NCBI GenBank assembly: GCA_034113365.1
Contig: JAXEXP010000079.1
Span: 1-21,000, forward strand
DNA length: 21,000 nucleotides
From: Spyradocola sp034113365
Lineage (GTDB): Bacteria; Bacillota; Clostridia; Christensenellales; UBA1750
Reading direction: 5' to 3'
Shown piece by piece: positions 6,820-14,300 of this stretch. The notes under the pieces are model-generated. The model worked only from the letters and a program-made list of their open reading frames with translations, did not search any database and was not told the origin of the DNA. Position 1 is the first letter of the stretch. Each line of letters opens with the position of its first letter. Made by a program: the position numbers and the translations under genes.

Positions 6820-7128
6820 ATGGATCGCCCCGCCTGCGCCTGCGCGCCCGAGGTCTTCCGCACGGTCTACCGCCTGTGCGTGCGCCTGTCGCGCAAAACG
6901 CGCTTTCTCCCCTATCTGTGCGCCGTCCACACCCCCGGCGCCGAGCATGCCGTGCAAAGGCTGCTCCCCGTGCTGCACGGCGGCGAGGTGCTCAGCGCCG
7001 TACAGCCCGACCTCGTCTATGTGCTGCTGCTTGCCGTCAGCGACGAGGACGCGCAGGCCGTGCAGCAGAGCGTGTGCCGCGCGCTGCCCCGCGCTAACGT
7101 GCGCCTGCAGTGCGTCCGCGCCGAATGA
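6820..7128 (+). CDS. Small hypothetical protein
   Basis: A 102-residue protein I do not recognise. The ATG at 6820 has AGGAGGG 9 bases upstream, directly behind a consensus promoter, so I take it as real despite lack of homology; an in-frame ATG 27 codons earlier falls inside the promoter. It has six cysteines (two in CAC near the N terminus), many arginines, and a central hydrophobic stretch (PDLVYVLLLAV) that is too short and mixed for a firm membrane segment. No signal peptide is visible. It precedes the lyxose isomerase gene by 47 bases and is probably co-transcribed with it. Any role in sugar metabolism would be guesswork. Confidence 0.65.
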   Translation: MDRPACACAPEVFRTVYRLCVRLSRKTRFLPYLCAVHTPGAEHAVQRLLPVLHGGEVLSAVQPDLVYVLLLAVSDEDAQAVQQSVCRALPRANVRLQCVRAE

Positions 7129-7175
7129 ACCCCCGTTTCCCGGAATAAACATATAAAAAACAGGAGGGCCCGCCC

Positions 7176-7721
7176 ATGATCACCCGCGCCCAGTACAACG
7201 AAGCCGTCCGCGCCGCGCTTTCGCTCTATGAGCAGGCGCACATCGCCGTCACCCCCGAGGAGGCCGAACGCATCGAGGTGGCCGACTTCGGCCTGTCCGA
7301 CCTGCCGTCCATCGGCCTTCAGCTGCTCATCTACATCAACACCCCGCGCGTGTGCGCCAAGGAGATGGCGCTGCTGCCCCACCAGACCTGCCCCGAGCAC
7401 CTGCACCCCGAGATCGACGGCCAGCCCGGCAAGGAGGAGACCTTCCGCTGCCGCTGGGGCGTGTGCCACCTGTTCGTCTACGACGAGGCCTGCAAGGGCC
7501 CCTCGCCCCTGACCCCCAAGGGCTACGAGCAGGGCTTTACCGCCTTCCGCCACATCGAGCTGCACCCCGGCCAGCAGTACACCATCTACCCCGGCACGCT
7601 GCACTGGTTCACCGCCGGCGACGAGGGCGCGGTGATTTCCGAGTTCTCCACGATGAGCCGCGACGAGTACGACGTGTTCACCGACCCGCGCATCCAGCGC
7701 GCCACCCTCGTCACCGACTGA
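7176..7721 (+). CDS. D-lyxose / D-mannose isomerase, cupin type
   Basis: A 181-residue cupin enzyme of the YdaE-type D-lyxose isomerase family, which interconverts D-lyxose and D-xylulose and often D-mannose and D-fructose in the cytoplasm. The metal-binding pattern is visible: PEHLHP (H75, H77), GKEETFRCRWG (E87/E88) and LHWF (H143). The closing EFSTMSRDEYDVFTDPRI matches the family strongly. AGGAGG lies 10 bases before the ATG. It follows the small orphan gene under the consensus promoter. No sugar transporter or kinase is linked here, so the physiological substrate cannot be told from context. Confidence 0.9.
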   Translation: MITRAQYNEAVRAALSLYEQAHIAVTPEEAERIEVADFGLSDLPSIGLQLLIYINTPRVCAKEMALLPHQTCPEHLHPEIDGQPGKEETFRCRWGVCHLFVYDEACKGPSPLTPKGYEQGFTAFRHIELHPGQQYTIYPGTLHWFTAGDEGAVISEFSTMSRDEYDVFTDPRIQRATLVTD

Positions 7722-7936
7722 CGGCGCCGAAGGGAATGAGCAAATCGCGCTGCTCGCGTCGCTGCCCGCGACGGCGTTTCCTGCCGCAGGAGCAAACCGC
7801 CCGCATCCCATGCCAAAGCCATGTCCGGGGCATGGGAGGGAGCGCGCATCACCGAGATCAGAAGCGTCCGGTGTTGCGTGCGCCAGGGGCAGCCAAAGGC
7901 AGCGCACCGTATGTTTCACAGTGAGTTGATTCAAGT
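7722..7936. other. Gene-free stretch with consecutive hairpins
   Basis: I see no gene in this stretch. It contains adjoining stem-loops: 7758-7772 (GTCGC/GCGAC), 7773-7801 (GGCGTTT paired with AAACCGCC around TCCT/AGGA) and 7807-7836 (CCCATGCC/GGCATGGG), with a possible GTGC/GCAC stem further on. It lies between the lyxose isomerase stop codon and the terminator at 7937. It may be a structured 3' untranslated region, an intergenic repeat or a small RNA. Confidence 0.4.
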
Positions 7937-7969
7937 CAAAAGGCGTGACCGCTCGTGTCACGCCTTTTG
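7937..7969. terminator. Rho-independent terminator
   Basis: A perfect 13-bp stem (CAAAAGGCGTGAC with GTCACGCCTTTTG) has a 7-base loop and A/T flanks on both sides. It closes the transcript of the lyxose isomerase unit 215 bases after the stop codon. It may work in both directions. Confidence 0.75.
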
Positions 7970-8073
7970 CATATTCGCCCTCACCCGCAGCCTGCGCATC
8001 CCCTCGGCAGGAGGGAAAAATGACGCTTTTTTGCGGATCCGCAAACTTTATGTGGAAATCTGGTGTGCAGATG

Positions 8074-8082
8074 TGGTATGAT
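8074..8082 (+). promoter_or_regulatory. Extended -10 promoter of the Cof-type HAD gene
   Basis: TG-G-TATGAT forms an extended -10 element 40 bases before the start codon of the HAD gene, in a locally AT-rich stretch (about 8040-8110). No clear -35 is seen. It would drive the long gene array up to 14237. Confidence 0.5.
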
Positions 8083-8121
8083 AAAGTGAAGTTAATCGCA
8101 CTGTTCTGTAAGGAGTACGCC

Positions 8122-8943
8122 ATGCAACCAATTCGCCTGATCGCCATCGACCTGGACGGCACGCTGCTCAATTCCAATAAAGAAATCTCTTCCTATAATC
8201 TGGCGGTGCTGCGCCGCGCCGTCGCCGCGGGCATCCTCGTGGCCATCTCCAGCGGCCGCCGGTATGCCGACGTGATGACCTTCTCCGAGCGCATCGCGCC
8301 CGGCCAGCCCGTCATCTGCTCCAACGGCGCGATGGCCTGCACCCACGACCCCTTCGACGTGGTCTACTGCGAGTGCCTGAGCAAGGAAAAGCTGCGCGCC
8401 GTGGTAAACGTGCTGGAGAAGGAGACCTGCTACTACCACGTCTACTGCGACGACGGCTCCGTGATGGAGAGCCGCACCGGCAACCCCGGCAAGCAGCGCA
8501 AGCTCAACTGCTACGACTACATCGGCCAGGTGCTCTCCGCCGACGAAATGCCCAAGTACGTGGGCGACGGCGCGCTCAAGGTGGTGTGCTTCACCCCCGA
8601 TACCGAGAAGCTGCGCCGCATCCGCGCGGCCATGGAGGCCGTGGGCGGCCTGGAGATCAATTCCTCCTGGTGGGACAACCTCGAGATGCTGGCCGGCGGC
8701 GTCCACAAGGGCGCGGCGCTGCACGCGCTGGCCGATAAACTGAACATCCCCATCGAGCAGACCATGGCCATCGGCGACAATGAGAACGACCTGAGCATGC
8801 TGCACGCCGCGGGCGTGTCCGTCGCCATGGGCAACGCCTCCGACGCCATCAAGGCGCAGGTGGACTACGTCACCGCCACCAACGACGAGGACGGCGTGGG
8901 CCAGGCCATCGAGAAGCTGGCCCTGACCAGGGAAGGAGCCTGA
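8122..8943 (+). CDS. Cof-type HAD-superfamily hydrolase
   Basis: A 273-residue cytoplasmic phosphatase of the Cof/YidA type (HAD subfamily IIB), which usually removes phosphate from sugar phosphates or similar small molecules. Motif I is IDLDGTLLNS (D10, D12), motif II is ISSGRR (near 42-46), motif III is the lysine in GVHKGAAL (K196), and motif IV is GDNENDLSM (218-226). The ATG at 8122 has AAGGAG 6 bases upstream and begins directly before motif I; the longer open frame upstream is non-coding. The DUF362 gene starts 3 bases after its stop codon, with its ribosome binding site inside this gene, so the two are co-transcribed and probably coupled. Confidence 0.92.
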   Translation: MQPIRLIAIDLDGTLLNSNKEISSYNLAVLRRAVAAGILVAISSGRRYADVMTFSERIAPGQPVICSNGAMACTHDPFDVVYCECLSKEKLRAVVNVLEKETCYYHVYCDDGSVMESRTGNPGKQRKLNCYDYIGQVLSADEMPKYVGDGALKVVCFTPDTEKLRRIRAAMEAVGGLEINSSWWDNLEMLAGGVHKGAALHALADKLNIPIEQTMAIGDNENDLSMLHAAGVSVAMGNASDAIKAQVDYVTATNDEDGVGQAIEKLALTREGA

Positions 8944-8946
8944 CGC

Positions 8947-10056
8947 ATGACCAAGGTCATACTCCGCCGCTGCGAAAACTATGATGCAGACGAGATCCAG
9001 TCCCTGCTGCGCGACGCCATCGGCGAGCTGGGCGGCGTCCCGGCGCTGCATCCGGGCGCTAAGGTGCTGGTCAAGCCCAATCTGCTGATGCGCCGCGATC
9101 CCGAGCGCCACACCACCACCCACCCCGCAGTCGTCGAGGCCGTGGTGCGGCAGCTGCAGGACATGGGCTGCACCGTCACCCTCGCCGACAGCCCCGGCGG
9201 CCCCTTCACCGAAGGGCTGCTGCGCGGCCTGTACGCGCTGACCGGCATGGAGGACGTGGCAAAGCGCACCGGCGCGAGCCTTAACTACTCCACCGAGAGC
9301 GCCGAGGTCGAGCTGCCCGACGCCTGGCAGAGCCACATGCTCACCGTGATGCGCTGCGCCGCCGAGGCCGACTGCATCGTCAGCGTGGGCAAGATCAAGA
9401 CCCACGGCCTGACCGCCTACACCGGCGCGGTCAAGAACCTGTTCGGGCTGGTGCCCGGCATGCTCAAGGTCGACTGCCACGCCCGCTATCCCGACATTGC
9501 CGAGTTTGCCAAGCTGGTGCTGGACATCGAGCGCTGGGCCAAGCCCTGCCTGAGCGTGCTGGACGGCATCTGGGGCATGGAGGGTGCAGGCCCCTCGGGC
9601 GGCAGCCCGCGGCGCTTGAACGCGCTCGTCATTTCGGACAACGCCCATGCCTGCGACGTGGTGGGCTCCGCGCTCATCGGCTTTGCGCCCGAGGAGGTCG
9701 CGACGCTCAAGTGCGCGCAGGAGATGGGCATCCTGCCCGTCCCCGTGGTCGTGGGCGAGAGCGTGGACAGCCTGGCCCAGCGCTTCAAGCGCGCCCCCGC
9801 CGACGCCGCCGCGCGCGGCATCCTGACCAACCCGCTCTTTTCCCGCCTGGTGCGCTCCAAGCCCGTGGTCAAAAAGAGCAAATGCGTGGGCTGCGGGGTG
9901 TGCATGCGCTCCTGCCCCGGCAAGGCCATCGAGCTTGCCGACAAAAAGCCCCGCTTTGACTATCAGAAATGCATCCGCTGCTACTGCTGTCAGGAGCTCT
10001 GCCCGCAGACGGCCGTGGAGGTATGGCAGCCCTTCTTCATGAAATGGCTGCGGTAA
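8947..10056 (+). CDS. DUF362 protein with two C-terminal 4Fe-4S clusters
   Basis: A 369-residue protein. Residues 1-290 are a DUF362 domain (VLVKPNLLM, HPAVVEAVV, KIKTHGLTAYTGAVKNLFG). The C terminus is a two-cluster ferredoxin module with CVGCGVCMRSCP (313-324) and CIRCYCCQELCP (342-353). Such proteins are common in anaerobes; the exact reaction is unknown, and the ferredoxin module suggests electron transfer. The start has AAGGAG 8-9 bases upstream, inside the end of the HAD gene. The zinc-ribbon trio follows 33 bases later. Confidence 0.92.
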   Translation: MTKVILRRCENYDADEIQSLLRDAIGELGGVPALHPGAKVLVKPNLLMRRDPERHTTTHPAVVEAVVRQLQDMGCTVTLADSPGGPFTEGLLRGLYALTGMEDVAKRTGASLNYSTESAEVELPDAWQSHMLTVMRCAAEADCIVSVGKIKTHGLTAYTGAVKNLFGLVPGMLKVDCHARYPDIAEFAKLVLDIERWAKPCLSVLDGIWGMEGAGPSGGSPRRLNALVISDNAHACDVVGSALIGFAPEEVATLKCAQEMGILPVPVVVGESVDSLAQRFKRAPADAAARGILTNPLFSRLVRSKPVVKKSKCVGCGVCMRSCPGKAIELADKKPRFDYQKCIRCYCCQELCPQTAVEVWQPFFMKWLR

Positions 10057-10089
10057 CATATCATTATTTTATCGGAGGTGTCATCATCC

Positions 10090-10518
10090 ATGTTCTGTCC
10101 CCACTGCGGCTCCCAGATCGCAGACGGCTCTGCCTTCTGTCCCTCCTGCGGCGCAAACCTGAACGCATCCACCCCCTCCCCCAATCCCGCTTCCGATCCT
10201 GCCCCGTCCGGCGAGTACAAGGACTATCAGACCTTTTCCATCATCATCACCGTCGTCTCCTTCCTGTGCTGCGGCGGCTGGATCGGCGTGATCTTCGGCG
10301 TGCTGGGCATCGTGTTCAGCTCGCAGGCCAAGGCCGCCTTCAATTCCGGCAACATGACGGAGGCGCTGTCCAAGTCCAAGAACGCGCGCCTGATGTGCAT
10401 CCTCGGCCTCGTGATGATCGGCATCGGCGCGATCGCGACGATCATCATTCTGGCACTCTACGGCACGGCCATTATCGCCACGATAGCGGGCGGCGGCTTC
10501 AATATGCTGGCTCTGTAA
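10090..10518 (+). CDS. Zinc-ribbon / dispanin-like membrane protein, paralogue 1
   Basis: A 142-residue protein. Residues 1-22 are a zinc ribbon (CPHCG and CPSCG; C3, C6, C17, C20), then a Pro/Ser-rich linker, then two membrane segments around a conserved loop (SSQAKAAFNSGNMTEALSKS). A CC-containing first helix plus a small-residue loop with ASG-x(3)-A-like spacing resembles the CD225/dispanin family, inferred by eye. I chose the ATG at 10090, with GGAGG 11 bases upstream, over an in-frame GTG at 10078 that overlaps that site. It shares its plan with the next two genes. The function is unknown; a membrane sensor or scaffold is possible. Confidence 0.8.
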   Translation: MFCPHCGSQIADGSAFCPSCGANLNASTPSPNPASDPAPSGEYKDYQTFSIIITVVSFLCCGGWIGVIFGVLGIVFSSQAKAAFNSGNMTEALSKSKNARLMCILGLVMIGIGAIATIIILALYGTAIIATIAGGGFNMLAL

Positions 10519-10557
10519 CACACCGGGCGCCTTTGCGTCCCGAAGGAGGAAACCACC

Positions 10558-10947
10558 ATGTTCTGCCCTCACTGCGGCGCAGGGCTTGCGGCCGAGGCAG
10601 CCTTCTGCCCCCACTGCGGCACGCGCCTCGCGCCCGCACCCGCGGCACCGTCCGCACCTGCGTCTGTCGATGACTTCCGCACCCTCAACATCATGCTGAC
10701 CGGTCTGTCCATCTTCAGCTGTGCCGGTCTCATCGGCGCGGTATTCGGCGGGCTGGGCATCGCCTTTGGCACGCAGGCCCGCAACGCCCTTGCCGCCGGC
10801 AACGTGGCGGAAGCACAGAACAAGGCCAAAAGCGCACGCAAGATGTTCTTTCTGGGCGTGTTCATGATGATCAGCTCCATCATCCTCGTCGTCTTGGCTT
10901 TGATCCTGTACTGTTTCATCATCTATTCCGTGTACCAGGGACACTGA
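10558..10947 (+). CDS. Zinc-ribbon / dispanin-like membrane protein, paralogue 2
   Basis: A 129-residue paralogue of its neighbours. Residues 1-22 form a zinc ribbon (CPHCG twice), followed by a short Ala/Pro linker and two membrane helices separated by the family loop (GTQARNALAAGNVAEAQNKAKSARK). The first helix lacks the CC pair and has SCAG instead. AAGGAGG lies about 8 bases before the ATG. The gene starts 39 bases after paralogue 1, with no terminator between them. It is the shortest of the three, mainly through the linker. Confidence 0.8.
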   Translation: MFCPHCGAGLAAEAAFCPHCGTRLAPAPAAPSAPASVDDFRTLNIMLTGLSIFSCAGLIGAVFGGLGIAFGTQARNALAAGNVAEAQNKAKSARKMFFLGVFMMISSIILVVLALILYCFIIYSVYQGH

Positions 10948-11053
10948 CGCCTCGGACCTCATTCCCGATCTTATCTGCTTTTGACGCCAACCCGACCGGC
11001 TCATCCCGGCCATCCCATAAAGGACCCAACCATGAATAAGGAGGAAACCAACT

Positions 11054-11626
11054 ATGTTCTGCCCCAACTGTGGAACCAAGCTTCCCGACGGCGCCGCCTT
11101 CTGCTCCAACTGCGGAAACAAGATCCAGGCCGCTCCCGTCGAACCCGTCACCGAGATCCCCACCCAGCAGCCTGCCGAGCCCGTCTACGAGCAGCCCGCT
11201 CCCGAGCAGCCCGCCGAGCCCGTCTACGAGGAGCCGGCCCCCGAGCAGCCCGCGCCCGAGAACTTCACCTATGAGTACACCGAGCCCGACGGCCAGCCCA
11301 CTCCCGAGCCTGTCGCGCAGGTCGTGCCGGATCAGGCGCCCGCCGACTACATGACCATCAACATCATCCTGTGCGTGGCCTCCGTGCTCACCTGCTGCGG
11401 CTGCGTCAGCATCGCCTCCCTCATCACCTCCATCATCGGTATCGTGGCGGGCAGCGCCTGCAAGAAGGCCATCGCCGCGGGCGACTGGGCCACTGCCGAG
11501 GCCAAGAGCAAGACCGCCAAGACCATGTGGATCATCTCTGCCGTCATCGTGGGCGTGTCCATCATCGCTGCCATCATTCTCTTTGCGACGGGCACCATCG
11601 CCAGCATGACCAACAGCAACTGGTAA
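11054..11626 (+). CDS. Zinc-ribbon / dispanin-like membrane protein, paralogue 3, with Pro/Glu repeats
   Basis: A 190-residue paralogue. The zinc ribbon (CPNCG, CSNCG) is followed by a linker of about 75 residues, rich in Pro, Glu and Gln, with QPAEPVYEQPAPE-type units repeated in tandem (about residues 38-70). Two membrane helices follow, the first with TCCGC, and the loop AGSACKKAIAAGDWATAEAKSK between them. AAGGAGG is 9 bases before the ATG. An earlier ATG at 11032 is out of frame. The 106-base gap upstream is the longest within the trio and shows no clear promoter or terminator. The DUF2752 gene begins 6 bases after its stop. Confidence 0.8.
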   Translation: MFCPNCGTKLPDGAAFCSNCGNKIQAAPVEPVTEIPTQQPAEPVYEQPAPEQPAEPVYEEPAPEQPAPENFTYEYTEPDGQPTPEPVAQVVPDQAPADYMTINIILCVASVLTCCGCVSIASLITSIIGIVAGSACKKAIAAGDWATAEAKSKTAKTMWIISAVIVGVSIIAAIILFATGTIASMTNSNW

Positions 11627-11632
11627 ACCGCC

Positions 11633-12043
11633 ATGACCCCGCTTGCAAAGGAGAGCCGCTCCAAGGGCGTGTGGATGCGCGTGCTGGCCTGGGGCATCAT
11701 CGCGGCTGCCGCGGCCTTTACGGTGTACGTCTACTTCAGCAACCCCTTTGAGGGCGGCGTGACGCTGTGCGTGTTTCACGCGCTGACGGGGCTGGACTGC
11801 CCGGGCTGCGGCATGACGCGCGCGGCCTGGCTGCTCATGCACGGCCACCCCATCCAGTCCTTTGCGCAGAATCCCTTTCTGTTCGTCATCTTTGTGGCGG
11901 CCTACATGGGAGTCGCGGAGCTGTCGCCTTACCTCATCGGGCGGCAGCTGCCGCAGCTGCGCATCCCCAACTGGGTGCTCATCGTGCTGTGCGCGCTGCT
12001 GTTCCTGTTCACCATTGCGCGCAACGTGGTGAAATTTTTGTGA
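11633..12043 (+). CDS. DUF2752 membrane protein
   Basis: A 136-residue integral membrane protein with the DUF2752 signature: a small loop holding C-x-F-x-ALTGLDCPGCGMTRA, then a short helix with LLMHG, then QNP before the second helix. Three hydrophobic segments are visible (about residues 17-36, 82-100 and 112-133). The biochemical role is unknown. It starts 6 bases after paralogue 3 with no good ribosome binding site, so it probably depends on translational coupling; a later ATG at residue 15 is no better. DUF2752 genes are, from memory, often found beside dispanin-like genes in Clostridia, which fits this cluster. Confidence 0.85.
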   Translation: MTPLAKESRSKGVWMRVLAWGIIAAAAAFTVYVYFSNPFEGGVTLCVFHALTGLDCPGCGMTRAAWLLMHGHPIQSFAQNPFLFVIFVAAYMGVAELSPYLIGRQLPQLRIPNWVLIVLCALLFLFTIARNVVKFL

Positions 12044-12080
12044 TCCATGCACCCCAAGGGGGAAGTCTGCGCAAAATAAC

Positions 12081-12584
12081 GTGAAAAAGAGGCGTCAACC
12101 GTTGCATATCGTACTGGTCGAACCCGAGATCCCGCAGAACACCGGCAACATCGCCCGCACCTGCGCCGCCACGCACACCACGCTGCATCTGGTGCATCCG
12201 CTGGGCTTTTCCATCGACGAAAAGCAGGTCCGCCGGGCCGGGCTGGACTACTGGCACCTGGTCACCATCGAGGAGCACCCCTCCTTTGACCAGCTGCGCC
12301 GTCAGTACCCGGACGCGCAGTTCTTCTACGCCTCCACCAAGGCGCCGCGCGCCTACACGGAGGCCGAGTATCCCGAGGACGCCTTTCTGGTCTTTGGCAA
12401 GGAGACGCGCGGCCTGCCCGAGGAACTGCTGCACGACAACTACGACCGCTGCGTGCGCATCCCGATGATCGAGGGCGCGCGCTCGCTCAACCTGGGCAAT
12501 TCCGTAGCCATCGTGCTCTACGAGGCGCTGCGCCAGCATGGCTTTGCGGGCCTTTCGTCCGCGGGCCATCTTACGCAATACTGA
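12081..12584 (+). CDS. trmL: tRNA (cytidine(34)-2'-O)-methyltransferase
   Basis: A SPOUT-class methyltransferase that methylates the wobble nucleotide of certain tRNA(Leu) species using S-adenosylmethionine. The protein has the N-terminal signature LHIVLVEPEIPQNTGNIART and the knot motifs FGKETRGLPEE and RIPMIEGARSLNLGNSVAI. I give the longer GTG start at 12081 (167 residues). The TTG at 12102, 9 bases after AAGAGG, would give 160 residues beginning MHIVLVEPEI and may be the true start, because the GTG lacks a well-placed ribosome binding site. It lies 37 bases after the DUF2752 gene and 33 before the phosphate transporter gene, in the same array. Confidence 0.92.
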   Translation: MKKRRQPLHIVLVEPEIPQNTGNIARTCAATHTTLHLVHPLGFSIDEKQVRRAGLDYWHLVTIEEHPSFDQLRRQYPDAQFFYASTKAPRAYTEAEYPEDAFLVFGKETRGLPEELLHDNYDRCVRIPMIEGARSLNLGNSVAIVLYEALRQHGFAGLSSAGHLTQY

Positions 12585-12617
12585 TTATAAGGTTTAACGA
12601 AGGAGAGAGAATCCGCT

Positions 12618-14237
12618 ATGACGTGGCAAGACTTCGTCCTGCTGGGGGGCGGCCTGGGCCTGTTCCTGTTCGGCATGAAGCTGATGGGCGACGAGCTGGA
12701 GCGCGCCGCCGGCAACAGCCTGCGCCATCTGCTGGAGGTGCTCACGCGCAACCGCATCATGGGGCTGCTGATGGGCATGCTCTTTACCATGCTGGTGCAG
12801 TCCTCGTCGGCGACCACGGTGATGGTCGTGGGCTTTGTCAACGCAGGGCTCATGGACCTGTACCAGGCAGCCGGCGTCATCTTCGGCTCCAACATCGGCT
12901 CCACCATCACCGCCCAGCTGATCGCCTTTAAGCTGACGGACATCGCCCCCGCGTTCGTGCTGGTGGGCATGATCCTGTATTCCTTCGGCAAAAAGGCGTC
13001 GCTGCGCCAGGTGGGCGGCGTGCTGCTGGGCTTTGGCGTGCTGTTCGTGGGCTTGGACCTGATGGGCGACTCCGTCTCCAAGCTGCGCGAGATGCCCGAG
13101 GTCGCGCAGGTCATGGCCTCCTTTGCCAAGACGCCCATACTGGGCATACTGGCCGGCCTGGTCATCACCGCCGTCATCCAGTCCTCGGCGGCCTCCGTCG
13201 GCATCCTGCAGCTGCTGGCCTCCCAGGGCCTCATCGGCCTTGACGCCGCGGTCTACGTGGTCATGGGCCAGAACATCGGCACCTGCGCCACCGCGCTGCT
13301 GGCCTCCATCGGCAGCAACAAGAACGCCCGCCGCACCGCCGTGCTGCACGTGCTGTTCAACGTGCTGGGCACGCTGGTGTTCTACATCGTGGTGCAGATC
13401 CTCCCCGTCACCGACTGGGTGGCCTCTCTCACCCCCGGCGACCCCATGCGCCAGATCGCCAACATGCACCTGCTGTTCAACGTATTTGGCGTCGCGCTGT
13501 TCTTCCCCTTCATCAATCAGCTGGTGGCGCTGGTCAACAAGATCGTCCCCGGCGAGGACCCCGCCGCCAACGCCAAGCGCCTGCAGTACCTCAACCAGAA
13601 CATACTCAAAACCCCGCCCGTCGCGCTCAACCACGCCATCATGGAGTGCAAGCGCATGCAGCAGCTGGCCTATGACAACATAGAGCTGGCGATGCAGTGC
13701 TTCCTCGCGGGCAAGGCGACAGAGGGCCAGCAGGCAGAGCTGGCCGAGCGCGAGGACGTGATCAACTTCTTAAACCACGAGATCACAAAATACCTCGTGC
13801 TCATCAACCAGACCGAGCTTTCCGAGCATGAGGGCGTGCTGGTGGGCGAGCTGTTCCACGTGGTCAACGACGTCGAGCGCATCGGCGACCATGCCGAGAA
13901 CATCATCGAGTACGCCATCTCCCGCGAGACGGGCAAGTTCACGCTCTCCGACGCCGCCCAGCTGGAGCTGCGCGAGATGTACGCCTCGGTCCACGACCTG
14001 CTCAACATGGCGCTGAGCGCCTTTGACACCCATGATGAGAACCGCATCGTGCGCGCCTACGCGCTCGAAGCCCGCGTCGACGACATGGCCGACCTGCTGC
14101 ACGACCGCCACATCGAGCGCCTCACGCGCGGCCTGTGCAGCCCCCACTCGGGCATGCTCTTCTCCGACACCGTCTCCAACCTCGAGCGCGTCGCCGACCA
14201 CGCCATCAACATCATCAACTCGGCCGACATGGACTAA
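12618..14237 (+). CDS. Na+/phosphate cotransporter with PhoU-like C-terminal domain
   Basis: A 539-residue inner-membrane protein of the NptA/YjbB (PNaS) family, which moves phosphate with sodium. The two inverted halves carry paired signatures: QSSSATT (61-67) with GSNIGST (90-96), and QSSAAS (188-193) with GQNIGTC (217-223). About eight membrane segments lie before residue 315. Residues about 340-539 are a helical PhoU-like domain (ERIGDHAENIIEY and LERVADHAINII, the usual E-R-x-x-D-H repeats) thought to sense or regulate phosphate transport. The ATG has a GGAGAGAG-type site upstream. It is the last gene of the array and is followed by a strong terminator. Confidence 0.93.
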   Translation: MTWQDFVLLGGGLGLFLFGMKLMGDELERAAGNSLRHLLEVLTRNRIMGLLMGMLFTMLVQSSSATTVMVVGFVNAGLMDLYQAAGVIFGSNIGSTITAQLIAFKLTDIAPAFVLVGMILYSFGKKASLRQVGGVLLGFGVLFVGLDLMGDSVSKLREMPEVAQVMASFAKTPILGILAGLVITAVIQSSAASVGILQLLASQGLIGLDAAVYVVMGQNIGTCATALLASIGSNKNARRTAVLHVLFNVLGTLVFYIVVQILPVTDWVASLTPGDPMRQIANMHLLFNVFGVALFFPFINQLVALVNKIVPGEDPAANAKRLQYLNQNILKTPPVALNHAIMECKRMQQLAYDNIELAMQCFLAGKATEGQQAELAEREDVINFLNHEITKYLVLINQTELSEHEGVLVGELFHVVNDVERIGDHAENIIEYAISRETGKFTLSDAAQLELREMYASVHDLLNMALSAFDTHDENRIVRAYALEARVDDMADLLHDRHIERLTRGLCSPHSGMLFSDTVSNLERVADHAINIINSADMD

Positions 14238-14271
14238 ACCGCGGCATCCTTCGCACAGCAAAACACGCAAA

Positions 14272-14300
14272 AAAGGCGTGGCCTTCGTGGTCACGCCTTT
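14272..14300. terminator. Shared terminator between convergent genes
   Basis: A stem of about 12 bp (AAAGGCGTGGCC with GGTCACGCCTTT) has a TTCGT loop. It lies 34 bases after the transporter stop codon on the plus strand and directly after the stop codon of the convergent small membrane protein on the minus strand, where TTTTTT follows. Its core resembles the terminator at 7937-7969. Confidence 0.8.

Noticed and set aside
6606..6863. Minus-strand open frame across repeat copy A
   Set aside because: It overlaps the repeat, the consensus promoter and the start of the orphan gene. A similar frame over copy B (20776-20976) has an unrelated protein sequence, so no coding is conserved.
8092..10059. 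Very long minus-strand open frame (655 codons) opposite the HAD and DUF362 genes
   Set aside because: It is a GC-driven shadow: the His/Ala/Gly/Val-rich composition is typical of antisense to GC-rich genes, and the plus strand carries full family motifs.
11160..11270. Pro/Glu repeat DNA as a CRISPR-like or minisatellite array
   Set aside because: The repeats are codon-phased and imperfect, without unique spacers; they encode the linker of paralogue 3.
11032..11274. Possible leader peptide starting MNKEETNY upstream of zinc-ribbon paralogue 3
   Set aside because: It is out of frame with the real gene, turns into an Arg-rich shadow, and its first codons are simply the ribosome binding site region.
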